The notes under the pieces were generated by a model, which saw only the letters and a list, made by a program, of their open reading frames with translations, was not told the origin of the DNA and ran no database searches. From the NCBI GenBank assembly GCA_029820945.1, contig JALGUJ010000016.1:1-59654 (forward strand): a stretch of 59,654 nucleotides of DNA, in the 5' to 3' direction. Position 1 is the first letter of the stretch, and each line of letters opens with the position of its first letter. A program made the position numbers and the translations under genes. The DNA comes from Candidatus Zipacnadia bacterium. Lineage in GTDB: Bacteria > Armatimonadota > Zipacnadia > Zipacnadales > UBA5352. This document shows positions 36,996 through 45,800 of this stretch, piece after piece.

Positions 36996-38420
36996 TCAGT
37001 AAAGCGCCACGCGCGGGGCCTGATACCCGGCCTCCAGCGACCGCCTCAGCGCCAGCGCCCGCATGGCCGAGAGCGCCTCGGCCGCATCGGGGTCGCCGGA
37101 GAGGTCATTCAGCTCGTGCGGGTCCGCGCGCCGGTCCACGAGCAGCTCGCGGCCCTCGGTGTTGGCGGAGTACATCCAGTCGGCCGTGCGCACGTGCGCC
37201 CAGCTCGGCCCGCCGGGGGCGGAGTAATGGGCGTAGACGGACTCGCGCGCGACCGCCTCGTCGCCCTCAAGGAGCCGGCGGAAGGAGCGGCCCTGCAGCT
37301 CCGGCTCCCGCACCACGCCGGCGTGCTCCAGCAGAGTGGGGAGCAGGTCCACGGCCTCGACCATGCCCGTGACGCGGGTGCCGGGCTCGATCTCGCCCGG
37401 GTAGCGGATGAGGCAGGGCACGCGCATGATGCACTCGTAGCCCGGCATGCCCTTGCCGAACATGCCGTGGTCCCCCATGTAGTCGCCATGGTCGCTGGTG
37501 AAGACGACGATGGTGTCCTCCGCCATGCCTCGCTCGTCGAGGGCGTCGAGGATCCGGCCCACGTTGCGGTCCACGTCGGTGACCATGGCGTAGTAGTGTG
37601 CGCGGATCTCGCGCAGGTCGGGGTCCGAGAGGCCCTCGACAGGCCGCTTGCGGCGGTCCTCGTCCGTCATCGCCGGGTCCGGGATGGCGTCGAGGTCGTA
37701 GTGGTCGAGGCAGGACTGCGGTGGGATCAGCGGCGAGTGCGGGTGGTAGAAGCCGGCGAAGAGGAAGAATGGCCTGCTGCCCCGCTCGCGGATGAACTGC
37801 ACGCTCCGGTCGGCCACGAAGCAGGCGTTGGTCAGGTGATCGTCCGCCTCGAATACCCTGGGCACGAAGCCCTCGCGTGGCTCGGGCGGGCTCACCGTCC
37901 CGTCCCAGTGCATCATCTGCTCCCAGAGAGCGCGCGCCGGCGGCAGGCCGCAGTTGACGGCGTCGAGCTGCGACGGGTCCTGCTCGGCGACCCACTCGCG
38001 GTAGGCGTCGCGATAGCAGCCGGGCTCGTCGCAGATCTGCAGGTGGTCGAAGCCATAGGCCGGATGGGCCCTGCGATGGTCGCGCGCGGAGTGGGGGAGG
38101 AAGTGCAGCTTGCCGATCACGCCGGTGAAGTAGCCCGCGTCGCCGAGCATGTGCTGGATGCAGCGGATGTCGCGTGGCATCTCGATGCCGTTGCAGGTCA
38201 CAGTTGTGACGCCGGGGTAGCGTCCCGACAGCATCGACGCCCGCGACGGCATGCAGACGGGGTTCTGCACATAGAACTGCTCGAGCAGCGCGCCGCGCTC
38301 GGCCAGGCGGTCGAGGTTCGGCGTGTGCATGGCCGTGTTGCCCGCCGCGCGGATCGTGTCGTAGCGCTGCTGGTCGGTGTGCAGGATGATGATGTTCGGG
38401 CGCCGTGACGGTCGTGCCAT
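36996..38420 (-). CDS. Formylglycine-dependent sulfatase, second in the window
   Basis: 474 residues. Metal site NIIILHTDQQRYDTI, maturation motif VCMPSRASMLSGRYP with Cys56 as the formylglycine precursor, GKLHFLPHS, and FTSDHGDYMGDHGMFGKG carrying the second metal pair. The sequence is clearly different from the first sulfatase at 4592, with likely a different substrate. No signal peptide is visible. The start is ATG 38420. It stands between a broken small gene and rpsT; no FGE maturase is next to it. Confidence 0.88.
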   Translation of the reverse strand: MARPSRRPNIIILHTDQQRYDTIRAAGNTAMHTPNLDRLAERGALLEQFYVQNPVCMPSRASMLSGRYPGVTTVTCNGIEMPRDIRCIQHMLGDAGYFTGVIGKLHFLPHSARDHRRAHPAYGFDHLQICDEPGCYRDAYREWVAEQDPSQLDAVNCGLPPARALWEQMMHWDGTVSPPEPREGFVPRVFEADDHLTNACFVADRSVQFIRERGSRPFFLFAGFYHPHSPLIPPQSCLDHYDLDAIPDPAMTDEDRRKRPVEGLSDPDLREIRAHYYAMVTDVDRNVGRILDALDERGMAEDTIVVFTSDHGDYMGDHGMFGKGMPGYECIMRVPCLIRYPGEIEPGTRVTGMVEAVDLLPTLLEHAGVVREPELQGRSFRRLLEGDEAVARESVYAHYSAPGGPSWAHVRTADWMYSANTEGRELLVDRRADPHELNDLSGDPDAAEALSAMRALALRRSLEAGYQAPRVALY

Positions 38421-38529
38421 GGTCTCGCGCTCCCTGCGGCGGTTTCGTGTGACCCTCGGCCCCTCATTCGGCGCCTGAGCCGGCAGTCCTCCGAAGCACG
38501 CGGGAAGGCGACATGCCGTACACGCGAAC

Positions 38530-38550
38530 GGGCCGGCTGCGCGCCGGCCC
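38530..38550 (-). terminator. rpsT terminator hairpin
   Basis: GGGCCGGC (38530-38537) pairs with GCCGGCCC (38543-38550), loop TGCGC, 24 nt beyond the rpsT stop on the minus strand. No strong U-run. Confidence 0.5.
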
Positions 38551-38573
38551 GAGTGAGATCGCGTCCCTTGCGG

Positions 38574-38846
38574 CTACTCCTGGCCGAGCAGCTCTCTCGC
38601 ACGCGCCACGAGTCGTGCCTTGCGGCGCCTGGCCGTATTCCTGTGGATGACTCCGCGCTGCGCCGCCTTATCCATGGCCTTCTGGGCCTCACGCAGGCCG
38701 GCCGTCACGGCGTCGGCATCGCCCGCCTCTGCGGCCTGGAGGACCTCACGGATCGCCTGCTTCATCGCCTTCTTGCGGATGCGGTTGCGAAGCGTGCGCG
38801 TGCGGGTCTGGCGCAGGTGCTTCTCCATCTGTGCCCTTTGCGGCAT
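38574..38846 (-). CDS. rpsT: 30S ribosomal protein S20
   Basis: 90 residues, a normal length. Basic helical protein: RQTRTRTLRNRIRKKAMKQA, then EAQKAMDKAAQRGVIHRNTA and RRRKARLVARA, the conserved S20 core that binds the 5' domain of 16S rRNA. A GAGGGAG ribosome site precedes ATG 38846. Its own strong promoter lies at 38919-38947. A useful housekeeping anchor for phylogenetic placement. Confidence 0.95.
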   Translation of the reverse strand: MPQRAQMEKHLRQTRTRTLRNRIRKKAMKQAIREVLQAAEAGDADAVTAGLREAQKAMDKAAQRGVIHRNTARRRKARLVARARELLGQE

Positions 38847-38918
38847 GCTGTGTGCTACTCCCTCAAACGAAATGCGCCGCCTGGGATGCGGGCGGCACTG
38901 TGGGTGCTACGTGGGCGG

Positions 38919-38947
38919 AGTATAGCACAAAGCCCTCAGTCCTGCAA
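38919..38947 (-). promoter_or_regulatory. rpsT: Sigma-70 promoter of rpsT
   Basis: On the minus strand, TTGCAG (38947-38942), a 17-nt spacer, then TATACT (38924-38919). It lies 73 nt upstream of the rpsT start. Confidence 0.7.
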
Positions 38948-39039
38948 GCGGGCGGGACCTGTCGCATGGCGGCGGCGCAGGTGTGGTCCCTGCGGCGTCG
39001 TGCAAATCCTCTGGTGCCGGTGCGAGCGTCGCGTGGCAC

Positions 39040-40980
39040 CTACGTCTCCGGCGCGAAGAGCAGCACACGCTCCCCGATGGTCAGGGCCAGCATGTCCCGT
39101 CCCCGCGGCTCCGAGCGCATCACGGCTCCGCGCACATCGGCCGGGGAGCGAGCGCCCCACGCGCGCCGCAGCGCGTCGAGCCGGCGCACCTCCCGGCCGT
39201 GCCCGTCATAGAGCGACAGGGCGTCGCGCGTCGAGGCGACCCAGAGATGCTGCGGGCCCTCCGGCAGCCACTGGACGGGTCGGACGGCCGGGATGAAGTG
39301 CGGCTGCACGGACCACAGACGGTCACCGAGGCCGGAGAAGAGCGTGAGGATGCCCATGTTGCCCCAGCGCGTATGCACGAGCGCCTGGCGACCGGGGATG
39401 TCGTCGCCAACCCGGCACTCCTGCACGCCCTGCGCATGGCCGACTCGGTGCACAGAGCGCGTCCTGCCCGTCAGCGGGTCGATGACGTAAACGCCCGCGC
39501 TGCCCGAGACCAGGAAGGCCACCGGATCGCGGTCGGCGTCGGCGCCGAAGTGCCCGGCGGCCACGGCGTCGTAGTGATGGGCGCCGCGGATCTCGGCCAT
39601 CTCGTGCGCCAGGTCGTGCCTGGCGATGACGTCTCCCGCCGGCGACAGCGTCGTGCCACCCGCCAGCACCTCGCAGCGCCCATCGCCCGTCAGGTCCAGC
39701 AGGTGAACCGCGTTGTGGTGACCGTAGGGCGGGTCCACCTCTGCGTGCCAGAGCAGGTTGAGGTCACCGTCGAATGCCCACAGGTCGCGGCCGCCATGGC
39801 CGAGGTCGGTCCGCCAGTTGCGCACGAGGATGTCCGCGGGCTCGTCGCTCGAGAGCCGGCCCGTCTCGTACGAGAAGTCATACTGGCGCAACTGCTCGAT
39901 GTGCGGGTCGTCGGGGAGATCGCACCGCGCCATCTCCTCGCCGGTCGCGGCATCGAGCACCAGGACCTCAGAGGCGACGATGGAGGCGTAGGCATCGCCG
40001 CGCACCGACCTCTGCTCTCCGGCGCGTCGCCCGCCGGCCAGGACGTAGAGCCGCCGCCTCCCCGCGATCGGGTCTGACGAGAGCTTCACCTGCGACACCG
40101 GGCCGGGGAGGCGCCACAGATGCTCGCCGCGCCAGTCGGTCGCCAGCAGCCCGTCGGGCCCGCGCAGCAGCAGGTCGTTCGCATCGTCCGAGCGCAGCGG
40201 CGCCGCCTCGATGAGCGCGTGGCCGGACGGCAGCAGCAGCTCGTCCACCTGGACCGCATCGGGCAGGTCGGCGGCATGCGCCTCCAGGCGACGGCGTCGG
40301 CGTGTCGCCAGCCGCCCGTTCACCCGTGCCTGAGATGGCGTGGCGGTGATGCTCAGCCGGAAGAGCCGGCAGGCGCCCAGCGCGCGGAAGCCCGCGCGCC
40401 CGCTCTGGATGGAGGTGTCGGTCGCGAACAGCTCCGCGCCCAGCTCCGGGCAGCTCCCGCGGATGCCGTCGCCATCGAGCTCCGCCCGCAGCGTGATGAT
40501 GCCTCCGGTGTACTCCACGTCCGTGGCGGCCAGCTCGTGCCATTCCTGGTCGATGCGCCGGTAGAGCACGAGCCGCCGGAGACCCTCCAGGCACAGGAAG
40601 TAGTGCCGTCGCGAGGTGGCGGCCCGGAAGACGAGGCCCGCGCGCGCGGTCTCGACCAGCCAGTCATCGTTGGTCGCTGTGGCATCGGCCTGCAGGGCCT
40701 GCAGCTCACACTCGATGGCGAGCTCCCGCCAGGTCTCGTCCCCGGCCACCAGCGCGCGCTCGGCGGAGCCCTCCTGCCATTCGATCGCCGGCCGGCCCTC
40801 GGCCTCCACGCGCGCCTTGGCCGAGGGCAGCCGGTAGCCCGCGCGTGGGGCCAGTGGATCGTCCCAGCCCTGCAGCGCCGACCACGATGGGTGGTCGGGC
40901 TCCATGGGCGGAGCGATCTCCCCCGGCGCGAGCTCGGCGATGGGCAGGTCCATCTCGGCAGTCGGGCTTGCATCGGTCAC
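39040..40980 (-). CDS. FG-GAP-type beta-propeller protein with N-terminal LamG-like domain
   Basis: 646 residues from GTG 40980, which follows GGAGGG; an in-frame ATG at 41127 lacks a ribosome site. The first ~220 residues contain a jelly-roll-like stretch (RAGLVFRAATSRRHYFLCLE, then GFRALGACRLFRLSI). The rest is a propeller of repeated blades: DLLLRGPDGLLATDWRG, RLYVLAGG, the calcium-type HLLDLTGDGRCEVLAGG, and AVRPVQWLPEGPQHLWVAS. Resembles the propeller of family 11 rhamnogalacturonan lyases and of polysaccharide-binding proteins, but the catalytic residues cannot be assigned. No signal peptide is seen. It is divergent from the GNAT gene. Confidence 0.6.
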   Translation of the reverse strand: MTDASPTAEMDLPIAELAPGEIAPPMEPDHPSWSALQGWDDPLAPRAGYRLPSAKARVEAEGRPAIEWQEGSAERALVAGDETWRELAIECELQALQADATATNDDWLVETARAGLVFRAATSRRHYFLCLEGLRRLVLYRRIDQEWHELAATDVEYTGGIITLRAELDGDGIRGSCPELGAELFATDTSIQSGRAGFRALGACRLFRLSITATPSQARVNGRLATRRRRRLEAHAADLPDAVQVDELLLPSGHALIEAAPLRSDDANDLLLRGPDGLLATDWRGEHLWRLPGPVSQVKLSSDPIAGRRRLYVLAGGRRAGEQRSVRGDAYASIVASEVLVLDAATGEEMARCDLPDDPHIEQLRQYDFSYETGRLSSDEPADILVRNWRTDLGHGGRDLWAFDGDLNLLWHAEVDPPYGHHNAVHLLDLTGDGRCEVLAGGTTLSPAGDVIARHDLAHEMAEIRGAHHYDAVAAGHFGADADRDPVAFLVSGSAGVYVIDPLTGRTRSVHRVGHAQGVQECRVGDDIPGRQALVHTRWGNMGILTLFSGLGDRLWSVQPHFIPAVRPVQWLPEGPQHLWVASTRDALSLYDGHGREVRRLDALRRAWGARSPADVRGAVMRSEPRGRDMLALTIGERVLLFAPET

Positions 40981-41131
40981 GTCGATCCCTCCAGGAGCAT
41001 GGCGCTTTGGGAGCGGGTACGGCTCGTCTGCAATTCCGCGCAGCCGGCGGTGTCCCTCCCCGACAGTGACGGAGGTGGGCCGCCGGGTGGTGGTGAATTC
41101 GGCCCCGCTTGCGAGTCTCGGTTGCACGGTG

Positions 41132-42082
41132 GTGACGCCGGTGAGGATCAGCAGCTACCAGCCGGAGATGGCGCCGGACGTCGCTTCGCTCATCCACGAG
41201 GCCTTCGCGGAGCACAGGACACTGCCGCCGCTGAACCTGCTCCGGCCGCCGGCGCCGTATCTGACCGTCGAGGAGCTGTCTGTCACGCTGGAGGCGGTGG
41301 GCGTTCAGCGCGACGCGAGCTTCGTGGTGCTGGAGGACGACGTGCCGGTCTCGGCGGCTATCGCCGTGCGCGATGGCGACGACGTCGGCTGGTGGCGCGT
41401 CGCGACCGCTCGCGCGCATCGCCGCCGGGGCCTGGCGAGGCGGTGCATCGAGGCGGGGGAGAGGGCCCTGCGCAGGCGGGGTGTTGGGCGTGTGGTGACG
41501 ACGCAGGTCGTGGACGGCCGCTGGCAGGATGCGGCGGCGCTCTGGCGTGCCCTCAGCTACCGGCTTGACGATCCGCAGCACCGGAACACCACCATGCGGT
41601 GCGATGGCTGGCGCCCGCGCGAGGTCTCCGTGGCCGCCGGCCACGAGCTTGCCACGCTCACCGATGCCGACGTGCGCGGCTGGACCGAGTGCCGCAACGG
41701 CGTCTTCGGCGGCGATGTCGGGCCCGACTGGCTGCGCCGGCGCTTCATGAGCCGCCCGGACTTCGACCCCTCCGGCTGGTACCTGGTGAAGCATGACGGG
41801 CGCGTCGTGGGCATCTCGGGCGCGCTCGACATCCAGGACGAGCGCGATCCTCAGCGCCTGTCCGGGGGGATGATCGAGTACGTGGGCGTGCTGGCGGAGT
41901 ATCGGGGTCTGGGCCTGGGCGAGGCCTTGGTAGTCGCCTGCCTGAACTGGCTGGCCAAGCGCGGCGCGGACCCGGTGCTGCTGGTGACGCAGCCCTTCAG
42001 GGTCCCTGCGGTCCGCCTCTACGAGAAGTTGGGCTTCCGTACCATGGCGGCCTGGCACCGCTACGTGAAGGACCTGGGGTGA
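41132..42082 (+). CDS. Tandem GNAT-family N-acetyltransferase
   Basis: 316 residues if started at GTG 41132; GTG 41129 and 41141 are near alternatives. Two GNAT folds: the first has ATARAHRRRGLARRCIEAGE (the acetyl-CoA loop R-R-G-L-A), the second VGVLAEYRGLGLGEALVVAC followed by PAVRLYEKLGFRT. Double-GNAT proteins include mycothiol synthase and aminoglycoside-type enzymes, but nothing here fixes the substrate. The second domain keeps more of the motif and is probably catalytic. Its stop lies 3 nt from the end of the convergent DUF6785 gene. Confidence 0.7.
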   Translation: MTPVRISSYQPEMAPDVASLIHEAFAEHRTLPPLNLLRPPAPYLTVEELSVTLEAVGVQRDASFVVLEDDVPVSAAIAVRDGDDVGWWRVATARAHRRRGLARRCIEAGERALRRRGVGRVVTTQVVDGRWQDAAALWRALSYRLDDPQHRNTTMRCDGWRPREVSVAAGHELATLTDADVRGWTECRNGVFGGDVGPDWLRRRFMSRPDFDPSGWYLVKHDGRVVGISGALDIQDERDPQRLSGGMIEYVGVLAEYRGLGLGEALVVACLNWLAKRGADPVLLVTQPFRVPAVRLYEKLGFRTMAAWHRYVKDLG

Positions 42083-42085
42083 GGC

Positions 42086-44080
42086 TCAGGTGAACCAGAC
42101 GCGCGCCCGCTCCGCCGCCTGGCCGAAGGAGCTGCCGATTGCGGCCCACGCGATCCCCATGGTGAAGAAGTGCCCGAGCGCCAGGCCGATGAAGGCGGGT
42201 GTGAGGCGCTTGTAGAGACGCACTCCGCCGAAGCGCAGGATCGCGCCCTTGACCAGCCAGACCGCCAGGAAGCCGCTCCAGATCTGGCTCGAATAGGCCG
42301 CGGCCATGGCGTAGCCGAGGGGATGGAGCGGGAAGCGCAGATGGCGGGTGCGGACCGCGAAGAGCAGCGCGGTGATCGCCGCTCCGACTCCCATGGCGAT
42401 GCTGCGGGGACGGTCTGGTCCGCTCGGGCGGAGCAGGGACGCGGCCGTGGCCTGGTACTCGCGCACCGTCAGGCGAGTCCTCGGGCCGCCGGCGACCCCG
42501 CCGCTCTCCACCACGTTCCCGCCGAACTCGTAGTAGGTGTCGAGGTGCATCCACCAGGCCATCAGAAGCCCCAGCACCACGGCGAGCGCGCCCGCCACGG
42601 CGTAGTCCCGCGCCCTGGCGCGCAGCTCCTCGGCGGCCTTGTAGCCCTCCAGCGGGTAGGCCGTGGAGCTGAAGAAGAAGCCGCGGGAGAGGAAGTAGAG
42701 CATCGACCACACGGTCATGGTTGACGGGCCGGTCGCGTTGAGCCACCACCGCGCGCCCATCAGCGAGACGGGCATCTTGCGCGCCTGGTAGAAGGGGAAG
42801 AGCCAGGTGCTGGGTGTGCCGGTCTCGCAGCGCACCCGCATGTAGGTGATCGCGAAGCCCAGCAGGAAGACCAGGTAGACGGCCGCGGCGCCCACGTTCA
42901 TCCCGGCGAGGCGGCACCACGCCAGCAGCAGTCCCACGCCCACGACCAGCCCCACGAGGGCCCAGCGCGGGGCGAAGGGGTCGTGCGTATCGTGCACCGG
43001 CCTACCGCGTCCGAGGAGCGCCCGGAGCGCGCCGCCGATGTGCCGGCGAGCGCGCCAGAGCAGCAGCCCGGCGATCACCAGGTAGGCGCCCGCCCCCTGT
43101 TCCTGGTCGAAGGGCAGGCCCGATACGTCCGCGCCGAAGGCGAGCGCGACTACGGTCGAGAGCCGCTCGGCCAGCGCGAAGCTCCAGACCGAGAACGCCA
43201 CCTCGAGCGAGACCAGGTAGCCCAGGCCCAGGATCTCCGGGCGGTGCGAGAGCGTGAGTGGCTGGAGGGCGCTCCACGGGCGCTCGGTGAATAGCGCCCC
43301 GATCTGGTACCGGCGGCCGGGCGCGGGCACCGCCGGGTTGAGGCTGTTGATGATGTTCATCACGTTGAACACTACCGCCAGGATGAAGCCGGACCACATC
43401 AGGGGATCGCGGAAGAAGGGCGTCCCCGACGTCTCGCCCGCGACGCCTTCGGTCATGTCCAGAGGCAGGTAGAGGAGCGGGAACGAGAGTCGCTCGTCCT
43501 CGACCCAGGGGCGCCGCAGCAGCACGGTCAGGCAGAGCGCCGTCAGCCACAGCAGCGTCAGCATCAGGGTCCAGTGCAGGATCGGCTGCGTCCACGCCGC
43601 CCAGGGCACCGGCCGCTCGGAGGCTTCCCAGAGCATGCGGACGGCCTCGGGCTCCGACGGCCGCAGCCAGGCGGGGATGTGCTCCTGCAGCACCGCCATG
43701 TCGTTGTCGGGCGCCGCAAAGTAGAAGGGGACGGTCGCGCAGGGAACCACCATGCGCATGACGCCCAGGCTTGCCATCATCGAGCCGATGGCGACGAAGA
43801 AGTAGATCAGCACCATCTCGCGCCGCGTCAGGCTGAGGCGGGGGCCGAGGCGCGACAGGATGGGATGCAGCAGCGCCAGCAGCAGCAGTGCAGCGATGGC
43901 CGGCACCGGGGGTGTGGCCTCGGTGAGGTTGATGGTGTGCACCAGCAGCTCGGAGTGGCGCACCCAGAGCACCGCGCCGAAGAGCAGGGCGGTCGCCGCG
44001 ATCAGGGCGCGCGGGGTGAGGGCGCCCCGAAGCGTGTCGGGCGTCCCCTCGCTTGTTGGGGTAGGCTGGCTCATCGCCAT
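42086..44080 (-). CDS. DUF6785-type polytopic membrane protein, paralog 5
   Basis: 664 residues with about 14 hydrophobic segments. Motifs: PFDQEQGAGAYLVIAGLLLW, RVRCETGTPS, FPLHPLGYAMA and ILRFGGVRLYKR, closest to paralog 1. An N-terminal ~25-residue cytoplasmic tail (MAMSQPTPTSEGTPD) is polar. It lies 75 nt after a Gfo/Idh/MocA gene on the same strand, repeating the oxidoreductase-DUF6785 association seen at 21 kb. A permease for the oxidoreductase substrate is a testable guess. ATG 44074 is an alternative start. Confidence 0.8.
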   Translation of the reverse strand: MAMSQPTPTSEGTPDTLRGALTPRALIAATALLFGAVLWVRHSELLVHTINLTEATPPVPAIAALLLLALLHPILSRLGPRLSLTRREMVLIYFFVAIGSMMASLGVMRMVVPCATVPFYFAAPDNDMAVLQEHIPAWLRPSEPEAVRMLWEASERPVPWAAWTQPILHWTLMLTLLWLTALCLTVLLRRPWVEDERLSFPLLYLPLDMTEGVAGETSGTPFFRDPLMWSGFILAVVFNVMNIINSLNPAVPAPGRRYQIGALFTERPWSALQPLTLSHRPEILGLGYLVSLEVAFSVWSFALAERLSTVVALAFGADVSGLPFDQEQGAGAYLVIAGLLLWRARRHIGGALRALLGRGRPVHDTHDPFAPRWALVGLVVGVGLLLAWCRLAGMNVGAAAVYLVFLLGFAITYMRVRCETGTPSTWLFPFYQARKMPVSLMGARWWLNATGPSTMTVWSMLYFLSRGFFFSSTAYPLEGYKAAEELRARARDYAVAGALAVVLGLLMAWWMHLDTYYEFGGNVVESGGVAGGPRTRLTVREYQATAASLLRPSGPDRPRSIAMGVGAAITALLFAVRTRHLRFPLHPLGYAMAAAYSSQIWSGFLAVWLVKGAILRFGGVRLYKRLTPAFIGLALGHFFTMGIAWAAIGSSFGQAAERARVWFT

Positions 44081-44155
44081 GGCGCGGTGTAGGGGCCTCT
44101 CGGGCCAGGCTCGGGAGATGAGTGGGTACGCCGGCGCCCTCGCGGCGCCCGGGCG

Positions 44156-45070
44156 CTACTGGCGGTTCTTCGCGTACTCCTCCGCGAAGGCATCGCCGTC
44201 GAAGCGCTCGTCGTTGCCCAGGTCCTCGAGATAGCAGATGGTGCGCTCGCGCCGCGAGACCCTGGCGGCCAGCGCGACCTTGACCGCCTCCAGGTTGTCC
44301 TCCAGGGAGATCGGCGGCTCGCCGGTGCGCACGGCCTCGACGAAGGCCTCGATCAGCCGCCTGTAGTTGTCGCCGGCCGTGAGGGTGCGCGGGTAGACGC
44401 CGTTGGAGGCGGCGATGGAGATGAACCAGGGGTTGGCGATGCTGCCGAGCGCGAAGAACACGGGCGTGCCGTCGGCGTAGTCCGCGCGCAGGACGTCCAT
44501 CGGTCCGTTGTCGCCCACGTGCTCGACGGCGATCACGCCGGCTCCGAAGACGCCCTGGAACATCTCGATGGTGTGGATGCCGTAGTTGAAGAAGTCGCCC
44601 CGGCCCTCGCACCAGCAGACGCCGATCTCGCCCATGTCGTCGCGGAGCGAGGCCAGCTCCTGCACCTCCGCCGCGTAGCGCACCGACGACCCGCCCATGA
44701 TCAGCGTGCCGTGCTTCGCCTCCAGCCGAAGCAGCTCGTGCAGATCCTGCAGGTTGCCGACCATCGGCTTGTCGATGAGCGTCGGCACACCGGCCTCGAT
44801 GAACGGGAGCGCGTGGGGCAGGTGCAGGTCCCAGTTCGCGCTGTGCACGATTGCGGCGTCAACCAGCTCCACCATCTCCTCGATGGTGCCGGTGACGGTC
44901 TCCACGCCGGAGTCTCGCGCGAACTCCTCTGCGTATCCGTCCGGGCGCACGCCCCCACTGTCATGCACGGCGGCCACCTCGACGTCCGCCATCTCGTCGA
45001 TGACCTTGATCCAGGAACCGGGGTGGGACGTGCACAGATCGACCATTCCGAGTCTGATCACGGCAGACAC
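44156..45070 (-). CDS. Gfo/Idh/MocA family oxidoreductase
   Basis: 304 residues from GTG 45070; GTG 45061 has a slightly better ribosome-site spacing. The cofactor half (VIRLGMVDLCTSHPGSWIKV ... VEVAAVHDSGG) is a Rossmann fold with a variant glycine loop, and VPTLIDKPMVGNLQDLHEL holds the family's E/D-KP motif. YGIHTIEMFQGVFG carries the usual active-site histidine. It is intact, unlike the copy at 21346. Probably acts on a sugar or uronate. It follows the metal-hydrolase gene in the minus-strand cluster. Confidence 0.85.
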   Translation of the reverse strand: MSAVIRLGMVDLCTSHPGSWIKVIDEMADVEVAAVHDSGGVRPDGYAEEFARDSGVETVTGTIEEMVELVDAAIVHSANWDLHLPHALPFIEAGVPTLIDKPMVGNLQDLHELLRLEAKHGTLIMGGSSVRYAAEVQELASLRDDMGEIGVCWCEGRGDFFNYGIHTIEMFQGVFGAGVIAVEHVGDNGPMDVLRADYADGTPVFFALGSIANPWFISIAASNGVYPRTLTAGDNYRRLIEAFVEAVRTGEPPISLEDNLEAVKVALAARVSRRERTICYLEDLGNDERFDGDAFAEEYAKNRQ

Positions 45071-45154
45071 CTCATTCGGGACGCGACTGGAGTTGAGTCC
45101 GTGTCTATTCGCCGCGGAAGGCGGGCCGCCTTCCTGGGGAGCGCGCGGGCACTT

Positions 45155-45775
45155 TCAGGCGGTGATCCGCCAGCCGCCGAGCAACTCCGCGCCCTGGTCC
45201 GAGGCGTAGAGCCGCATCAGGGCCTCCTCGGCGCAGCGGCGCGCGACGGTCGCCAGCGGCTCAACGACCACGAATGTGCCGCGGCCGCCGGTGAGGGGAT
45301 GCCTGCCCAGCAGCTCCCAGCGCTTGTGGTCGAGCGCATCGGCCCTCAGCGGAGCCAGCGTGCAGACCACCTCGGCGCGCATCAGGCTGCGAGCCAGCCG
45401 CTCCATGTCGAACACGGGCCGCAGGTCATGCTCCTCGAGGCGGTCCACCTGTAGGAAGCCCGTCGGCGCGTGCGCGGGGAGATGGTAGGTGTGCGTCCTC
45501 GTCAACTCGTCGGCCACCAGGTGGCCGACACAGGAGACGGCGAACGCCCGTCCGGGACGCCGGCTGAGGCAGTGAGCGGGCGCGATCCTGGCCAGCACCA
45601 TCGCGACCGCATCTTCCCCGGGCGCCGGATGCAGGTGCGCGCGGCCCAGACCCGCGACCTCCGTGTGCGCGTCGGGGACGATGGCTCCCAGCAACATCTG
45701 CCCGCGCAGCGAGGCGGGCCAGAGCAGGCGCTCCCGGAGCATCTCCGCCACCACGAGATGGTGAACCAGGTTCAT
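45155..45775 (-). CDS. Metal-dependent hydrolase-like protein (phospholipase C-like)
   Basis: 206 residues. The N-terminus MNLVHHLVVAEMLRERLL, then GAIVPDAHTE, LGRAHLHP and SCVGHLVADELTRTHTY shows histidines and aspartates in the order of zinc-dependent phospholipase C and similar helical metal proteins (HH, D-x-H, H-x-H, H-x-x-x-D). It is shorter than typical phospholipases and has no signal peptide. The family call is tentative. It begins 26 nt after the large GH42-like gene, same strand, so it is probably co-transcribed. Confidence 0.45.
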   Translation of the reverse strand: MNLVHHLVVAEMLRERLLWPASLRGQMLLGAIVPDAHTEVAGLGRAHLHPAPGEDAVAMVLARIAPAHCLSRRPGRAFAVSCVGHLVADELTRTHTYHLPAHAPTGFLQVDRLEEHDLRPVFDMERLARSLMRAEVVCTLAPLRADALDHKRWELLGRHPLTGGRGTFVVVEPLATVARRCAEEALMRLYASDQGAELLGGWRITA

Positions 45776-45800
45776 CTTCGCCGAGCGCCCCTGTCCGCAG